Origin: Tetragonia tetragonoides
Lineage: Eukaryota; Streptophyta; Magnoliopsida; Caryophyllales; Aizoaceae
Assembly (NCBI GenBank): GCA_038025085.1
Contig: CM076147.1
Location: 37,548,766-37,612,765, forward strand
Direction of reading: 5' to 3'
DNA length: 64,000 bases
How positions within the stretch are numbered: position 1 is the stretch's first letter; every line of letters begins with the position of its first letter. The notes under the pieces were generated by a model, which saw only the letters and a program-made list of their open reading frames with translations, did not search any database and was not told the origin of the DNA. The position numbers were made by a program, and so were the translations under genes. This document shows positions 11,991-24,847 of the stretch, piece by piece.

Positions 11991-12309
11991 AAATCAAAAA
12001 TGTACTCTTTCGTCCCTGAAAAAAATGCACGGATAATGTAGTGGAGTAGAATTTCAATACAGCCCGTTATGTGTGGACTTAGTCCACCGTGGACCAAGAA
12101 TATAGTGCAAATATTTTAGGAACATAAAAGATATTTATTATAAAAAGATTTAGTCTCTTAATCCGTCATGAACTAAGTCCAGACAAGATTTTGTAATTTC
12201 AAATTTCAATAGGGCCAATATGGCCATGGGCCATAGCTACGCGTCGGTTGTGCTGTTGTGCACTTGTGTGGTTGTGCCCGTAGCGAGATTTGATGGAAAA
12301 AACTCTACT

Positions 12310-12890
12310 GCATAGGTACAGCTGGGCAAATGGGCAGGGGCCCACTACCCAACCCGCCCCAACCCTGTCAGAAACGGGTCATGACTCGTCCAGGTTGTTA
12401 ATGGTTCGGGTCTGTATGCTTGTTGGTGGGTCGCCTATTAAAGGGGGGAAAATCAGATATGAACCTTTCTTAGTTTTATCAAGAAATTTTTGCCACAAAT
12501 TACCTAATAAGACCCCCACTTTTTATAAAACCAACAAGTTTTGTGTGAGACCAACTCACAGAAAGTTGGGATCACATTTTAGAAATGTATGGGTTACTCA
12601 TGCTGAGTAGCATTAACCCTTATTTTATTGAAAAGTGACCCGACACGACACTACACGATAAAAGCACTAGCACGGACACGATCTGGGCCTACCTTTTGAA
12701 AAAGCAAACACGACACGACACGAAGCACGACAACTATAAACACGGCACGGCACGATACTGTTTCAAAGCACGAAGGCACGGACTGAGCACGGCTTGAGCA
12801 CGACCCGTAGTCATCTTTACTCATTTCACACCATGTACGTGTCCACGCGTGCGATGTGGATTCATGAAACCGTTTTTCATATGATGCATA
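12310..12890. repeat. Degraded transposon mosaic with CACGA-word arrays
   Basis: Holds three overlapping pieces. A 'ctgggcaaatgggc' start near 12,321 resembles hAT-family termini elsewhere in the window. At 12,480-12,645 is a copy of the dispersed 'gtgaccc/gagaccaac' family, inverted relative to 29,408-29,560. At 12,640-12,830 is a CACGAC-word array ending GTAGTCATCTTTA, which resembles the right end of the hAT element at 52,741-53,149. No intact pair of ends is seen. Confidence 0.5.
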
Positions 12891-13293
12891 TGCCAAATTA
12901 ACCTTTTGTTTTCAAGTCTAGTTGTTTCGTCGTGTTGTTCTTGGCACTCTATCAGAACGTTCATGTTTTGTGGCAATTTCAAGAAGTATTACTGAACAAG
13001 CCACAAGCCTTCTTTCTTTTTATTTGTAATTGTAAGTAATGGTTTAATCATGTGCATTACCCGAATAACCAATTGAAAACAAACTACTACTACTAGAATT
13101 GTTAGGTTTGACCTTCCCATTAGTTAACAGAAACTGGAGGAAAATTAATGGTGGAACCAGTTAAGGACAAGGGAGCACATTTGCTCCCCCAGGTTTTGAG
13201 AATAAAATAAAAATAAAAACAAAAAAACAAAAAACTTTTTCCGATTTTAAAGTAGTTATATATGATGTAAAATAACCATAAAAATGAAACATT

Positions 13294-13362
13294 GTGATGG
13301 TCTAGTGGTAGAGACATGCTTATTAAAAGTTTCTTCTAGGACCTTGGTTCAATTCTCATAGA
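13294..13362 (+). repeat. tRNA-derived SINE-like sequence
   Basis: Box A-like TGGTCTAGTGGTAGAG (13,299-13,314) and box B-like GGTTCAATTCT (13,345-13,355), correctly spaced for an RNA polymerase III internal promoter. No tRNA fold is evident. Confidence 0.55.
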
Positions 13363-13470
13363 TAACAAAACATGTTTTATTGCGCTTGATTTTTAATAAA
13401 ATTTAAAGGGAAAATTCATTAATAGGTTAGGGGACAAATGCACCCAATACAAAAATATACTTTTTTTCTA

Positions 13471-14081
13471 GGAAAATTCTCAAAATGGGTACCTGAGGTT
13501 TGAGCTAATTACAAAAAAGGTACCTGTAGTTTACCTAATGTCAATTAGGATACCTGAAATATGAATTATGTCTCAAACTCAGTCTTTTAACAGACGGAGT
13601 TTAGTATTCCGTCCAATTTTTCACGTGCTCATGATCACGTGATTAAATATTGTGTGAGAAGACTTAAACGCCCTTATCTTAGCTTGTGAGAAGACTTAAA
13701 TGTCCTTATCTCTGTGTATGTTTATGTTTGGCCCAACATTTCTTTTTCAACGGTACAATAATTAATCAAGGGCTATGATTTGATCAAAGATTTAATCCAT
13801 GACTGAGATTTAAAATTGGGCAACGGTCATAAATAATTCCTCTCTATAAAATAGTGTTCTTTGTCCCGCGAGGATAAGGACATTTTAGTCTTTTCACCAA
13901 CTACTTAATCACGTGAACATGAGCACGTGAAGAATTTGGACGGAAAACTAAACTCCGTCTGCCAAAAGACTGAATTTGAGACAGAATTCATATTTCAGGT
14001 ACCCTAATTGACATTAGGTAAATTACAGGTACCTTTTTTGTAATTAGCTCAAATCTCAAGTACTCATTTTGAAAATTTTCC
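13471..14081. mobile_element. Mutator-like foldback MITE with ~190-bp inverted repeats
   Basis: The left arm (about 13,471-13,660) and right arm (about 13,895-14,081) are near-perfect reverse complements over roughly 190 bp. They start GGAAAATTCTCAAAATGGGT on the left and the inverse at the right. A 9-bp direct repeat TTTTTTCTA flanks the element (13,462-13,470 and 14,082-14,090), the target length expected for Mutator-like elements. The middle contains two copies of 'gagaagacttaaa'. No transposase. If transcribed, the arms would form a long hairpin, a possible small-RNA source (inference). Confidence 0.9.
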
Positions 14082-14525
14082 TTTTTTCTATTTGTTGCTC
14101 CCCCAGTATTAAAATCCTACCTCCGCCACTGAGAAAAATAATAAAAACGATAAAGGTGAAGGAAACTAATATGACATGATTCACTAAAATTATTAGTTTG
14201 TGGGTCTGTGGCATATTCTAGTCTTTCCTGAAATTGCTACAAAAGTGTGCATAATTTGCTGTGGCAAGTTCTATTTCACCACAATAGGACCTTTTCTTAT
14301 GGCAAAATAGTTTTCACCACTAAAAATTACGCCACTTAATGTATTTTTTTTCCTGTAGTGAATACATGGATGGTGCTGAGGTCGTCCCTTGAGGTGAGGT
14401 GATATGGAACAGGCTCGTAGATGAGGGGGTGCGGAGTGGGCGATGGAACAGGGCCCCAAAATTTTGGGGGCCCATGATTCTGGAATTAATAAAATATAAT
14501 CTTTAGTAGATATTAAACATAACTA

Positions 14526-14600
14526 AAGTGTAGCTCAGTTGGTTCCATGCATGTGCTAAAACTTGTTGGAGTCTACTGGTCACAGTCTCGATTCCTACCA
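14526..14600 (+). repeat. tRNA-derived SINE-like sequence
   Basis: Box A-like TAGCTCAGTTGG (14,531-14,542), a close match to the canonical tRNA box, and box B-like AGTCTCGATTCCT (14,584-14,596). The following sequence does not complete a tRNA. Confidence 0.55.
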
Positions 14601-15255
14601 TCTTCTTTTCTATCTCAAATCTGAATTTATTTTTAGCTCTTATTCCCTTCTTCACACATTTCCCTCTCTATTTATTTTATTTTATGTTTTTTTTTCTTTG
14701 TAAATCAAGTTAGTTCACTTTTATGATTACTTTTTTAGTGGAGTCCACATTATCTCCCATTTTTAAGGTTCAATTTTATTTATATTGGAAATTGTACATG
14801 CTCTGCTATTCTTTTTCTCTCATCTCCTTTGGTAACTGGTTGTTAAAAAAAATTATGCCTTTTCTAGGGGCCTAATTTTTTTTTTTATCGCAGCACAAGG
14901 TCTCGAAAATGATTGCTACGACCCTGATATGGAACTTATAAGCCATTTGTTATGGCATGAATTGTGCCTTCTGGAGTCTTAAATATACTAGCGTATAAGA
15001 AGGCACTACAAAAAAACAGGGCATCTGCAACCGATTTTTGCATCCAAGCTAGGCAAGAGTATAAACAATAATCCTTACATGTCAAAATTTTTGACAAAAG
15101 AGTTTCATTCTTGATGAATTTTTCTCCTATCTGTATCATGGCTAGTAAGACATCTGTTATGCCTCTATTTTAGGTGATGATAGTCTTTATTTCATATAGT
15201 GCATACTTATTTCATTTTTCTTCCTTAATGCATGTCGTATCGAATTTTATAAAAA
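14601..15255. other. Intergenic, no gene seen
   Basis: AT-rich sequence with T-rich runs and short open frames lacking recognisable similarity. It ends where the Helitron-like array begins. Confidence 0.4.
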
Positions 15256-18200
15256 ACTAGATTTCGTGCCCGTGCGATGCACGGGTTCTTGTTTATCACC
15301 CGTTATTAGAATCAATATAATAAAAAGAATTTAATTATATCAATATATAAAGTTGAATAATAGGAGTAGCAAGGAGCAATACTCAACCAAAAAAACACAT
15401 TTAATAAAGAAAAATTATTTTTAGTGAATATTTAATTTTTTTTAGGTTAATAAATATAATACTTATTACTTATTTTTATTAAAATAAAATTTATTTATTT
15501 TTAATTTCTTTTTAATCACCCATGTATTTATGACTATCTATTACCTATTCAATACTACCTTAAAATATTTCATATATTTTTTTAGGTTCATAAATATAAT
15601 ACTTATTACTTTTTTTTATTAAAACAAAATCAAACTATTTCATTGCAAAAACAATTCTTTAAACATGTAGTATCCAACAAATTTGGTGGCATTTGTTGTC
15701 TAATCATAAAAATGAAATACTGTAAAACTAAAATAAACTCACGAAGTACTAAAAAAAAAAGTACTACCTAAGTAATGTTGTCTAGTAGTGTGATACTTTC
15801 TTGCCCTTTCAAGGCTTGTCAAACAATAGAGATACAAAAATTTGGTGAGGTCTACTTCCTTCTAATCCCTCTATTCTTAGAAAGTAATATATTCATAGTA
15901 GCTACGCACTCATTTAGAACAAAATGCAATTTAGCACTTGATGCCTTTTAAATGTGTACGTACTGGACCGTAACACCATTGCATGACCCCCCCCCCCTCC
16001 CAAAATAATAGTGTATCAACTTCTGTTAAATTATACAATGAGCTAATTCAACATTAAACAATAACTAACCTCCCACTACTTGCTAAGCTTCAACAACAAT
16101 AATGGTGTTGAACAACATCACAATCTTTCTCTCTCCACCCTCCACCATTCCCAAAACCCAAAAATTCACAAAATTAACCCAGGTCCCTTTGTTGTCTTGT
16201 ATGTTTGTTTACACCCCATTTGAGATGGCAGTGTATGGCTTCAGTTGTTATACGTATTTATAGTCCAAATCAGAAGAGGATGACTATTGATCTCAATGAA
16301 ATCTCTTTTAAAAGCAATTGAAAGACCCGTTTGGTGAGGGGTTTGCAGAGGCCTGTGAGATCCTTTCAGTTGAATGGTTATATAGCAGTAGCAGCTCAAA
16401 TGAATTGCATCTATTCATTTCCAAAATTAATTGAGTAGTTCCAAGCGTTTCCTCTTCCTCGCCATTCTGTACTATTTGATGAAGCCTATTATGAATGTAT
16501 TATATGCCACTAAATCTAACACATATTATTGTATGAGATATGAATGATAGCCCATATGTAGAGTCGCGTATTATGCCAATATTGAGATATGTCATCTTAA
16601 TTTTCTATGCCTCTTTTAATTCCATTAATTTAAATTATTATTATTATTAATTACTATATTGTAAAGTCACTTATATGTAGCAATATTACAATTACAATTT
16701 ACAATTTAAATATAATTATTTATAATAACCTATGCATTAATGACTATTCAATGCAATCCATGTTAGAACTCAATTATACATATATACTAGATTTCGTGCC
16801 CGTGCGATGCACGTGTTCTTGTTCATCATCCTCTGTTAGTAGAATCAATATAATAATAAAAAAATTTAATCGCATCAATATATAAAGTTGAATAATAGGA
16901 GTAGAGCAAGGAACAATAATAATCTTTTTCATATATTTAACAAAGAAATTACATTTTTAGTGAATAAATAATATACCTTTTTTAGGATAATAAATATAAT
17001 ACTTATGTTACTTTTTTATTAATATAAAATAAAAGTATTTTTGATTTCTTTTTGATCAACCATGCATTTATGACTATTTATTATTTATTCAATGTCACCT
17101 TGGTGAGAACTCAATTATACATATATACTAGATTTCATGCCCGTGCGATGCACGGGTTCTTGTTGATCATGCACACTCTGTTATTAGAAGAAATATGATA
17201 ATTTTTTTTAATCATATCAATATATAAAGTTGAATAATAAGAGTAGCAAAGAACAATAATAATCTTTTTTTAAAAAAAAATATATTTAACAAAGAAATTA
17301 CATTTTTAAAGAATTTATAATTTTTTTAGGATAATAAATATAATACTTATGTTACTTATTTCTTACTAAAATAAAATAAAACTATTTTTAGTTTCTTTTT
17401 AATCACCCATGCATTTATGGCTATTTACTTATTCAATGCAAATTATTTTTAGGATAATAAATATAATACTTATGTTACCTATTTCTTATTAAAATAAAAT
17501 AAAACTATTTTTGATTTCTTTTTAATCACCCATGCATTTATGGCTATTTATTACTTATTCAATGCTTGGTGAGAACTCAATTTTACATATATACTAGATT
17601 TCGTGCCCGTGCGATGCACGGGTTCTTGTTTATCATCCTCCGTTATTAGAGTCAATATAATAAAAATTTTTAACCATATCAATATATAAAGTTGAATAAT
17701 AGGAGTAGAAAAGAACAATAATAATTTTTTTGTCAACAAAAAGAAAACACACCAAACAAAGAAATTACATTTTTAGTGAATATAATTAATCGCACGGGTT
17801 CTTGTTTATCATCCTCCGTTATTAGAGTCAATATAAAAAACAAAATTTAACCATATCAATATATAAAGTTGAATAATAGGAGTAGCAAGGAACAATAATA
17901 ATTTTTTATCAACAAAAAGAAAACACATTAAACAAAGAAATTACATTTTTAGTGAACATATAATTTTTTTTAGGATAATAAATATAATACTTATGTTACA
18001 TACTTTTATTAAAATAAAATCAAATTATTTTTAATTTCTTTTTAATCACCCATGCATTTATGACTATTTATTACCTATTCAATGCTACCTTGGTGAGAAG
18101 TCAATTATACATACATACTAGATTCCGTGCCCATCTGATGCACGGGTTCTTGTTCATCATCCTCTGTTATTAGAATCAATATAATTTTTTTTTTTAATCA

Positions 18201-18450
18201 CATCAATATATAAAGTTGAATAATAGGGGTAGCAAGGAACAATAGTAATCTTTTTCACACATTTAAAAAATAAATTACATTTTTAGTGAATAAATAATAT
18301 ACCTTTTTTAGGATAATAAATATAATACTTATCACTTATGTTATTTTTTTTGTTAAAATAAAATAAAAGTATTTTTGATTTCTTTTTAATCACCCATGCA
18401 TTTATGACTATTTATTATTTATTCAATACCACCTTGGTGAGAACTCAATT

Positions 18451-18538
<88 letters not shown>

Positions 18539-19015
18539 ATTGATATTGATTTCATGCCCGTGCAATGCACGGGTTCTTGTTTATCTCCTCCGTTATTAGA
18601 ATCAAATTAAGAATTTTTTTTTAATCATATATCAATTTATAAAGTTGAATAGTAGGAGTAGCAAGGAACAATAATAATTTTTTTATCAAAGAAAAAAAAT
18701 TAAAAAAGAAATTATGTTTTAGTGGATATATAACATATTTTGTTAGGATAATAAATATAATACTTATATTACTTATTTTATTAACGTAAAATTAAATTAT
18801 TTTTTATTTCTTTTTAATCAATGCATTTATGGCTATTTTATATATATATATATATATATATAGTGAATTTATAATATTTTTTAGGATAATAAATATAATT
18901 CTTATGTTACTTATTTCTTATTAAAATACAATAAAATTATTTTTAGTTTCTTTTTAATCACCCATGCATTTATGGCTATTTATTACTTATTCAATGCTTG
19001 GTGAGAATTCAATTT

Positions 19016-19070
<55 letters not shown>

Positions 19071-19400
19071 TAGATTTCGTGTCCGTGCAATGCACGAGTT
19101 CTTGTTTATCGTCCTCCGTTATTAGAATCAATATTATAAAAAAAGTTTAATCACATCAATATATAAAGTTGAATAATAGGAGTCTAGCAAGGACCAATAA
19201 TAATTTTTTTATCAAGAAAAAAAACTCTTTTAACAAAGAATTTTTATTTTTAGTGAATATATAATATTTTTTAGGATAATAAATATAATACTTATGTTAC
19301 TTATTTTATTAAAATAAAATCAAAATATTTTTAATTTCTTTTTAATCACCCATGCATTTAACTATTTATTACGTATTCAATGCCACCTTGGTGAGAACTC

Positions 19401-19442
<42 letters not shown>

Positions 19443-20080
19443 ACTAGATTTCATGCCCGTGCGATGCACAGGTTCTTGTTCGTCATTATCTGTCATTAAC
19501 TTCAATACAAAAAGAAAAATTAATCTTTTGAATATATAAAGTTGATAGTAATAGCAAAGAACAGTAATAAATTTTGCATCAACAAAAAAAATCACATTGA
19601 ACAAAGAAATAAAATGATTGGTGAATTTGGAACATTTTATCGTTAATAATATTTGTGCTACTTATTTTATTAAAATGAAATAAAATTACTTTTGATTTCT
19701 TTTTAATTACCCATGAATTTAAGACTATTTTGTTAAAATGTGATGCACAGGTTCTTGTTTATCATCCTCCATTTTAGAATCAATATTATAATTTTTTTTA
19801 ATCATATCAATATACAAAGTTGAATAATAGAAGTAGTTAGTAACAATAATAACTTTTTTTTATCAACAAAAAAAAAAACACATCTAACAAAGAAATTACA
19901 TTTTAGTGAATATATAATTTATATTTTTTAGGATTAAATACTGTAATACTTATGTTACTTATTTTTATTAATATAAAATTAAAGTAATTTTGATTTTCTT
20001 TTAATCACTCATGCGTTTATGACTATTTATTATTTATTCAATGCACCTTGGTGAAAACTCAATTATACATATATATATAT
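15256..20080 (-). mobile_element. Head-to-tail array of Helitron-like units, minus orientation
   Basis: About ten full or partial copies of a ~340-450 bp unit are read on the minus strand. Each full copy ends with the hairpin CCCGTGCATCGCACGGG followed by 8-9 bases and CTAG-T. Such a short GC-rich palindrome just before CTRR is the hallmark of Helitron 3' ends, which insert between A and T. CTAG ends lie near 15,256, 16,786, 17,127, 17,592, 18,117, 19,069 and 19,443. Copies near 17,792, 18,545 and 19,738 have damaged ends. Shared internal words include 'ggataataaatataatac' and 'cccatgcatttatgac'. Junctions often carry TA microsatellites. No Rep/helicase gene is present, so these are non-autonomous. 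The stretch 15,640-16,786 between the first and second copies is unrelated AT-rich DNA. The 5' terminus of the unit is not certain. Confidence 0.7.
18453..18536. repeat. (TA)n microsatellite at an array junction
   Basis: About 42 TA units between two Helitron-like units. Shorter TA tracts lie at other junctions (about 18,838-18,862, 19,018-19,066 and 19,404-19,441). Confidence 0.95.
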
Positions 20081-20640
20081 TGATATTGATACTTTGTGAT
20101 ACATTTTGAGCCACAGTGCCACACTTACATATACATAATATTAATTTACTAGAACTGTGTGAATAATATTTTTTTTTTGGGTACAACTTTTTTTCAAATA
20201 AAGTAATACTAAGTTTAATATTTGAGAAGTATATATTAAAATTTTCAAAATATTTATGATTATTTGTTTCTCAATTTACATAATTCTTATGCATATTTTT
20301 ATTTGCGTATTTTCTTTAGTTCTATTTGAGAATATTTAAATTTTACAAATTCACATGTTCACTCTCTAGAACTCCAACAAGATCGATTTGCAGAAGAATC
20401 AAGTTCCTTTTTTTTTATTATTAAGTTAATAGACCTGATTTGCCCCTCTGTAATTCGCCAGTTTTGGTGATAATTTTTTACGGTATTTATTTTAATTTTG
20501 ATTGCTGAAATTTCGGAAAGATCATGTGGTACACACTGGGATGAGAGCTTGTTAAATATTGCACATGTGATGTGATGAGCTTATTATTCATAATTAGGAT
20601 TTTTTTTTTTTTAATTTGGGTTGCTGAATTTTTTAAATTT

Positions 20641-20921
20641 GGGCTATGTTTGGCAAAACTAGCTGTAATTGTCAAATATAAATTAAGGAAAGAAATTAGT
20701 AGAAAATTACTAAAGTTGGAACAAAATGCTAATAAACTAGCTGTAGCTGTAGCTGCAGGTGAAAGCTTGCAATGATAGTTTTCACAAAACTAGCTATAGA
20801 TGTAGTTGCAAATTGAAAATCTAATGACAAACTGTTTGGTAGCAGAAAATAAAAAATACTAGCTGCAAGCTTCAAGCTGTAGCTTTTATTGAAAAGCTAG
20901 TTGTTCGTGCCAAATATAGCC
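20641..20921. mobile_element. MITE with GGCTATGTTTGGC ends, about 280 bp
   Basis: The left end GGGCTATGTTTGGCA and the right end TGCCAAATATAGCC are inverted. The interior is rich in 'tagctgta' and 'aactagct' words. A related partial copy lies at 30,722-30,895 ('ctgttcggctatagttagctg'). The GGCTNTGTTTGG terminus recalls Tourist (PIF/Harbinger) MITEs, but no TTA/TAA target duplication is clear. Confidence 0.6.
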
Positions 20922-22469
20922 TTACTGTACTAATACAAGTATATAATCTCTGTGTAACACCCCCGAATTTACAACGGTTTTCTGGGAGCTATCGACGTCG
21001 CTATGCACGACTCGACACCGTTGAACCGTCCCAAATCCGAGGGGCGTCACTGCAACATTTATCACTAAGGAGTAAATGCTAAGCAGAAAGAAAGACTAGG
21101 CATCAAAAGGAGCTTACTAAGGAACTAAACAATCTAAAACAATTAATATCAGAGTTGTCTATATAGTGAGCTAAAAACCATTAACCAATTTATTACAACT
21201 TGCCTTCAAAGGGCTAAATCCAATAAAATCCCAACGATCTATTCTGAACAAAAACAGTTCTAAAAACCGACGCCAACTCTACCTTCCAAGCTGTACGTCC
21301 TCAATCAACTAAACCTGCACTTTGGTTTCCGTGACGGAAACAAAATACAGAAGAAAAGAAAAGAAACAAAAATCAGATAAACTGAATAAACGTCATTCGT
21401 ACCCAGTAAAAACATTTCACAAACCTTACCTGAGGTTTTAGAAGAATCATTGAAATTCATTTGCATACGCACATAAGCATATAATCAAGCATACGCATAT
21501 CGACATTCTTTTATATGCAATTCTTGTATAGTGATCACACAAAATACGACATAGACAATCCGTCTTGATTAGAGAGATGTAAGAGAGCGAATAGAACAGC
21601 GATTACCCATACTATTCATCGAAGATACAATCACGCCATGGACTTAATGACTCTAGTGTGCACACTACCTCTAGTACAATTACACGAGCCTAGAGGACTT
21701 AATAAATGGGGAGTGATCTGTCCCAGACACACTGTGAGGTGTCCATAAGTAACTTGGGAATCACTCATCCCTTGAACTACACAATTAGGTGCAATCCCGA
21801 TTGCTCGACTACTCCTAGGGATCCATTAGGAGTCTTACTCTCATTTAATTCAATTCACATAATTTGCATTGGTTGACATAAGTGGTACTACGAGACCACG
21901 ACTTACTAATTCATTTCATGCTCTTGACAATGAATAGTAAGTAATGACGATAATGATAATTCGATACGATGAGAATTAAACATGCTTTAATTCAATAACA
22001 ACGATAATTCAATAATGACGACAAGTAATGTCTAGCACAATTTCGGCAGCACTTCGATAGGGTAATATGATATCCAAAAATTCACCAATCATTCAAGACA
22101 TTCAACGATAATAGATAGGTGCTCACTAGCACTCAATAATACCCATGTCAATTAGCACTTATTTAATAGCATAATAATACTAATAATTCACCATTCAATA
22201 ATTGTCCAATAATCATCATATGGACTAATTAATTCCCAAAACATGATAACATCAACATGCTAATTATAATTCATATTTACAGCAGTAAACATGCTTAAGA
22301 AAACTCATAATAACGACGATATAATTTAATCATGCTTTGCATATTATATTCACAACAAATTCCCAATTAGCACATAACACATCAAAATAGTTTTGATGGG
22401 GCTTTGGAAGAAGGTAGGCATGAGCGCTTACCACTATAACGCTACCAACAGTAAGTACTAGGAGCATTA

Positions 22470-23500
22470 GACGCATGAAAGAACTAGGAGCATTACAAAG
22501 GCCAAAAGGCATCACAATCCACTCATATAGCCTAAACATGGTCTTGAACGCTGTTTTCCACTCATCACCTTCTCTAATTCTCATTTGATGGTAACCACTA
22601 CGCAAATCAATCTTAGAGAAAACCTGAGCACCATGTAACTCATCCAGAAGGTCATCAAGTCGTGGCATAGGAAAACGGTATTTGATTGTGATGTTATTAA
22701 CCGCTCTACTATCCACATACATTCTCCAGGTCCCATCTTTCTTATGCACAAGCAAAGTTGGAATGGCACAAGGACTCATGCTCTCATGCACATATCCTCT
22801 ATCAAGTAGTTCTTGCACTTGCCTTTGCAATTCCTTGGCTTCTTCCGGATTACATCTATAGGCTGGCTTGTTAGGCAATGAGGATCCAGGAATCAAGTCA
22901 ATAACATGCTCAATCCCTCTTATAGGAGGCAAACCAGGGGATAGATCGTTAGGAAAGACATCCTCATACTCATGCAATAGGGTTTTCAATTCAGGATCTA
23001 CACTCAACTCTCCCTCTTGTTTTACCTCTTTACACACCAAAACATAGGCTTGTTGTTCCTCTAACATCTCACGCTCAATCTCTTTTGCATCTAGGAACAA
23101 ACTCTCAGGGGTTTGGGCCTTTTGGTGTTTGAGTTCTCTCACTTTGCCAGGAGATAAAGGTTTCAAATTGAATTTCTTGACACCCATTTTTACCTTATAG
23201 GTATTGGTTTTTCCTTCATGATAAACGTCCCTATCAAACTGCCATGGACGTCCCAATAGTATGTGACAAGCATCCATAGGTAATACATCACACCACAATT
23301 TGTCTTTGTAATTACCAATTGAAAAAGAAACTAATGCTTGCTTGCTCACTTTTAGGCCTTTATCTTTACTAAGCCATTGCAATGTATAAGGTTTAGGGTG
23401 TTCTTTTAGAGGCAAATTCAGCTTTCCTACCAATTCAGTAGATGCAACATTAGTACAACTTCCACTATCTACTATAAGATTGCAAAGTTTACCTTCTACC
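22470..23500 (-). pseudogene. Retroelement protease and N-terminal reverse transcriptase, truncated
   Basis: The minus-strand frame holds the protease motif [11 protein letters not shown] (about 23,486-23,450) and FNLKPLSP linker sequence. It then reaches the RT start with [39 protein letters not shown] and the [20 protein letters not shown] block. The catalytic YLDD segment is missing because the fragment ends first. The protein would have acted in replication of the element. It is dead as found. Confidence 0.85.
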
Positions 23501-23520
23501 CTGCATCGAGTGTAGAAAAG

Positions 23521-24659
23521 TTACTCCCTTTGTACCTCATCCACTACTTCGTTTTGAACATGTAGAGCACGTCTTAATATTAAAAACTCCCCTCCTTTTT
23601 CTGGAATACTATCTTCTTCTTCTTCTTCTTCTTCGTTGTTCTCCTCATCATTAGGTTGATCTTCAATCTCATAGCACTCTTGTATGGATAAAGTTCTTTG
23701 ATTTCCACATTCTGCCGCAAAGTGTCCATAACCATGACACTTATAACACTGTTTTCGGCTCCTATTCTCCACTTTAGGTGCTTCTTGTTTGTTCTTGAAA
23801 TTCTGGTCAGCTGAGGTTTCTTAAACAAGGGCTTTGTCCCTATGCTCGAAGATGTACTAGGCTTGTCACGATTGTAAGGTTTATCAAAGACCTTGTTGAC
23901 CTGTTTCTCATGCTTTATGGCAAGATCACACACATCTTCAAAGTTTGAATAAGTTGCTACTTCAACCTTTTCTTGGATTTTCGTGTTTAATCCACCTATA
24001 AAACGGGCCCACTTTTGAGTCTCCTTCTCCTCAATATCACATAACATGGACAATTTCTAAAACTCCTGGATATATTCTTCAACATTCAGCTTATCTTGCC
24101 TCAATTTGGTGAGTTTAAGGTAGAGATTTTGTTCATACTCTCGTGGTAAGAACATTTCTTTCATATGCTTCTTTAATTTCTCCCAAGAATCGATTTTGTT
24201 CTTGCCTTTTCTTTTCCTGCTTGCTTTGAGGTTTTCATACCAAACAGATGCAAATCCCTTCAGCTTTAGGATTGCAACTTTGAATTTTCGTTTATCATCA
24301 TATTGTTTGTATTCAAAGATTCGTTCAAGAGAACGCAACCACTCTAAGAAATCCTCAGGATCTAATCGACCATCAAATTCAGGTAGATCAAGTTTGAGAT
24401 TTCGATCATCATCATGGTCTGCCTTGAGTCTACCTCCATTACCCCTCGTGGGTAAATCTCCTCTAATTATGCTCTCCATGGTCTCACGAGTTTCACTCAA
24501 ACTACTCTCAGTTGTTTGTACCTTCGTATTGATTGATTTAACAAATTCTTCAAGCTTTTTCGTGATTGTAGTATCATATATCCTTAACTTGTCTTCAATT
24601 TGTTCATCAACTAATTCCCGTACAACCTTCCTGAAGCGTTCATCTTCGGCACTTGGCAT
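23521..24659 (-). pseudogene. Retroelement gag with CCHC zinc knuckle, broken by a stop and frameshift
   Basis: Starts MPSAEDERFRKV at 24,659. It contains the gag core LDLPEFDGRLDPEDFLEWLR and the retrotransposon-gag block ending EEYIQEF, then TAA (24,059-24,057). The same frame continues with KLSMLCDIEEKE. The knuckle CYKCHGYGHFAAEC (C-X2-C-X4-H-X4-C) lies near 23,746-23,705 in a shifted frame, followed by a glutamate-rich run. Gag forms the particle that packages the element RNA. Confidence 0.85.
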
Positions 24660-24830
24660 GGTTGTTAAGTTTTGTGGTGGAAAGGAAGGATCTTGATGTA
24701 TGAAGGTAGTGTTTAAGTAAAAGGGTGGGCTGTTGTGGTGTTTAATCGTTGAAGTACGCTGTTATGGACGAATGAACGTGTTTCTTGGAGTTCTTTGATC
24801 GTTTAAAGCCTGAGTAAGCTTCAAATCTGT

Positions 24831-24842
24831 GCTCTGATACCA
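24831..24842 (-). promoter_or_regulatory. Primer binding site
   Basis: TGGTATCAGAGC on the minus strand, 5 bp inside the LTR edge, matches the 3' end of initiator methionine tRNA. This fixes the direction and the 3' edge of the LTR. Confidence 0.9.
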
Positions 24843-24847
24843 AAATT

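Larger units (their letters stand above)
13150..14132. mobile_element. MITE-like element split by a nested Mutator-type foldback
   Basis: The left part (about 13,150-13,461, with 'gctccccc' words) and the right part (14,091-14,132, ending 'cctacctccgccactgag') look like two halves of one 'cagtggcggag'-ended element. They are separated by the long-TIR element at 13,471-14,081. The SINE-like stretch at 13,294-13,362 is also within the left half. The outer limits are approximate. Confidence 0.4.
22465..24842 (-). mobile_element. Ty3/Gypsy fragment A: PBS, gag, protease, start of RT
   Basis: The 5' half of a retroelement on the minus strand. From the LTR inward: PBS TGGTATCAGAGC (24,842-24,831, complementary to the initiator Met tRNA 3' end), gag, CCHC zinc knuckle, aspartic protease with a DSG active site, then reverse transcriptase that stops abruptly near 22,465 after the '[20 protein letters not shown]' region. 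Frameshifts and stops break the frames. Near the left breakpoint 'ctaggagcatta' is repeated within 30 bp, suggesting microhomology or filler at the junction. Confidence 0.85.

Noticed and set aside
14526..14600. Possible tRNA gene (good box A and box B)
   Set aside because: No acceptor stem or anticodon loop can be folded around the boxes; SINE-like head is the better reading. The same applies to the other box A/B pairs.
15256..20080. Possible CRISPR-like array because of regularly repeated hairpins
   Set aside because: Units are 340-450 bp of related sequence with no short unique spacers, in a plant genome; they fit a transposon array.
22330..22464. Extension of the RT frame beyond the conserved block
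   Set aside because: The residues after the FMRLM block no longer resemble reverse transcriptase; the frame merely runs across the breakpoint into flanking DNA.
24196..24696. 166-codon plus-strand frame
   Set aside because: Shadow of the retroelement gag on the other strand.
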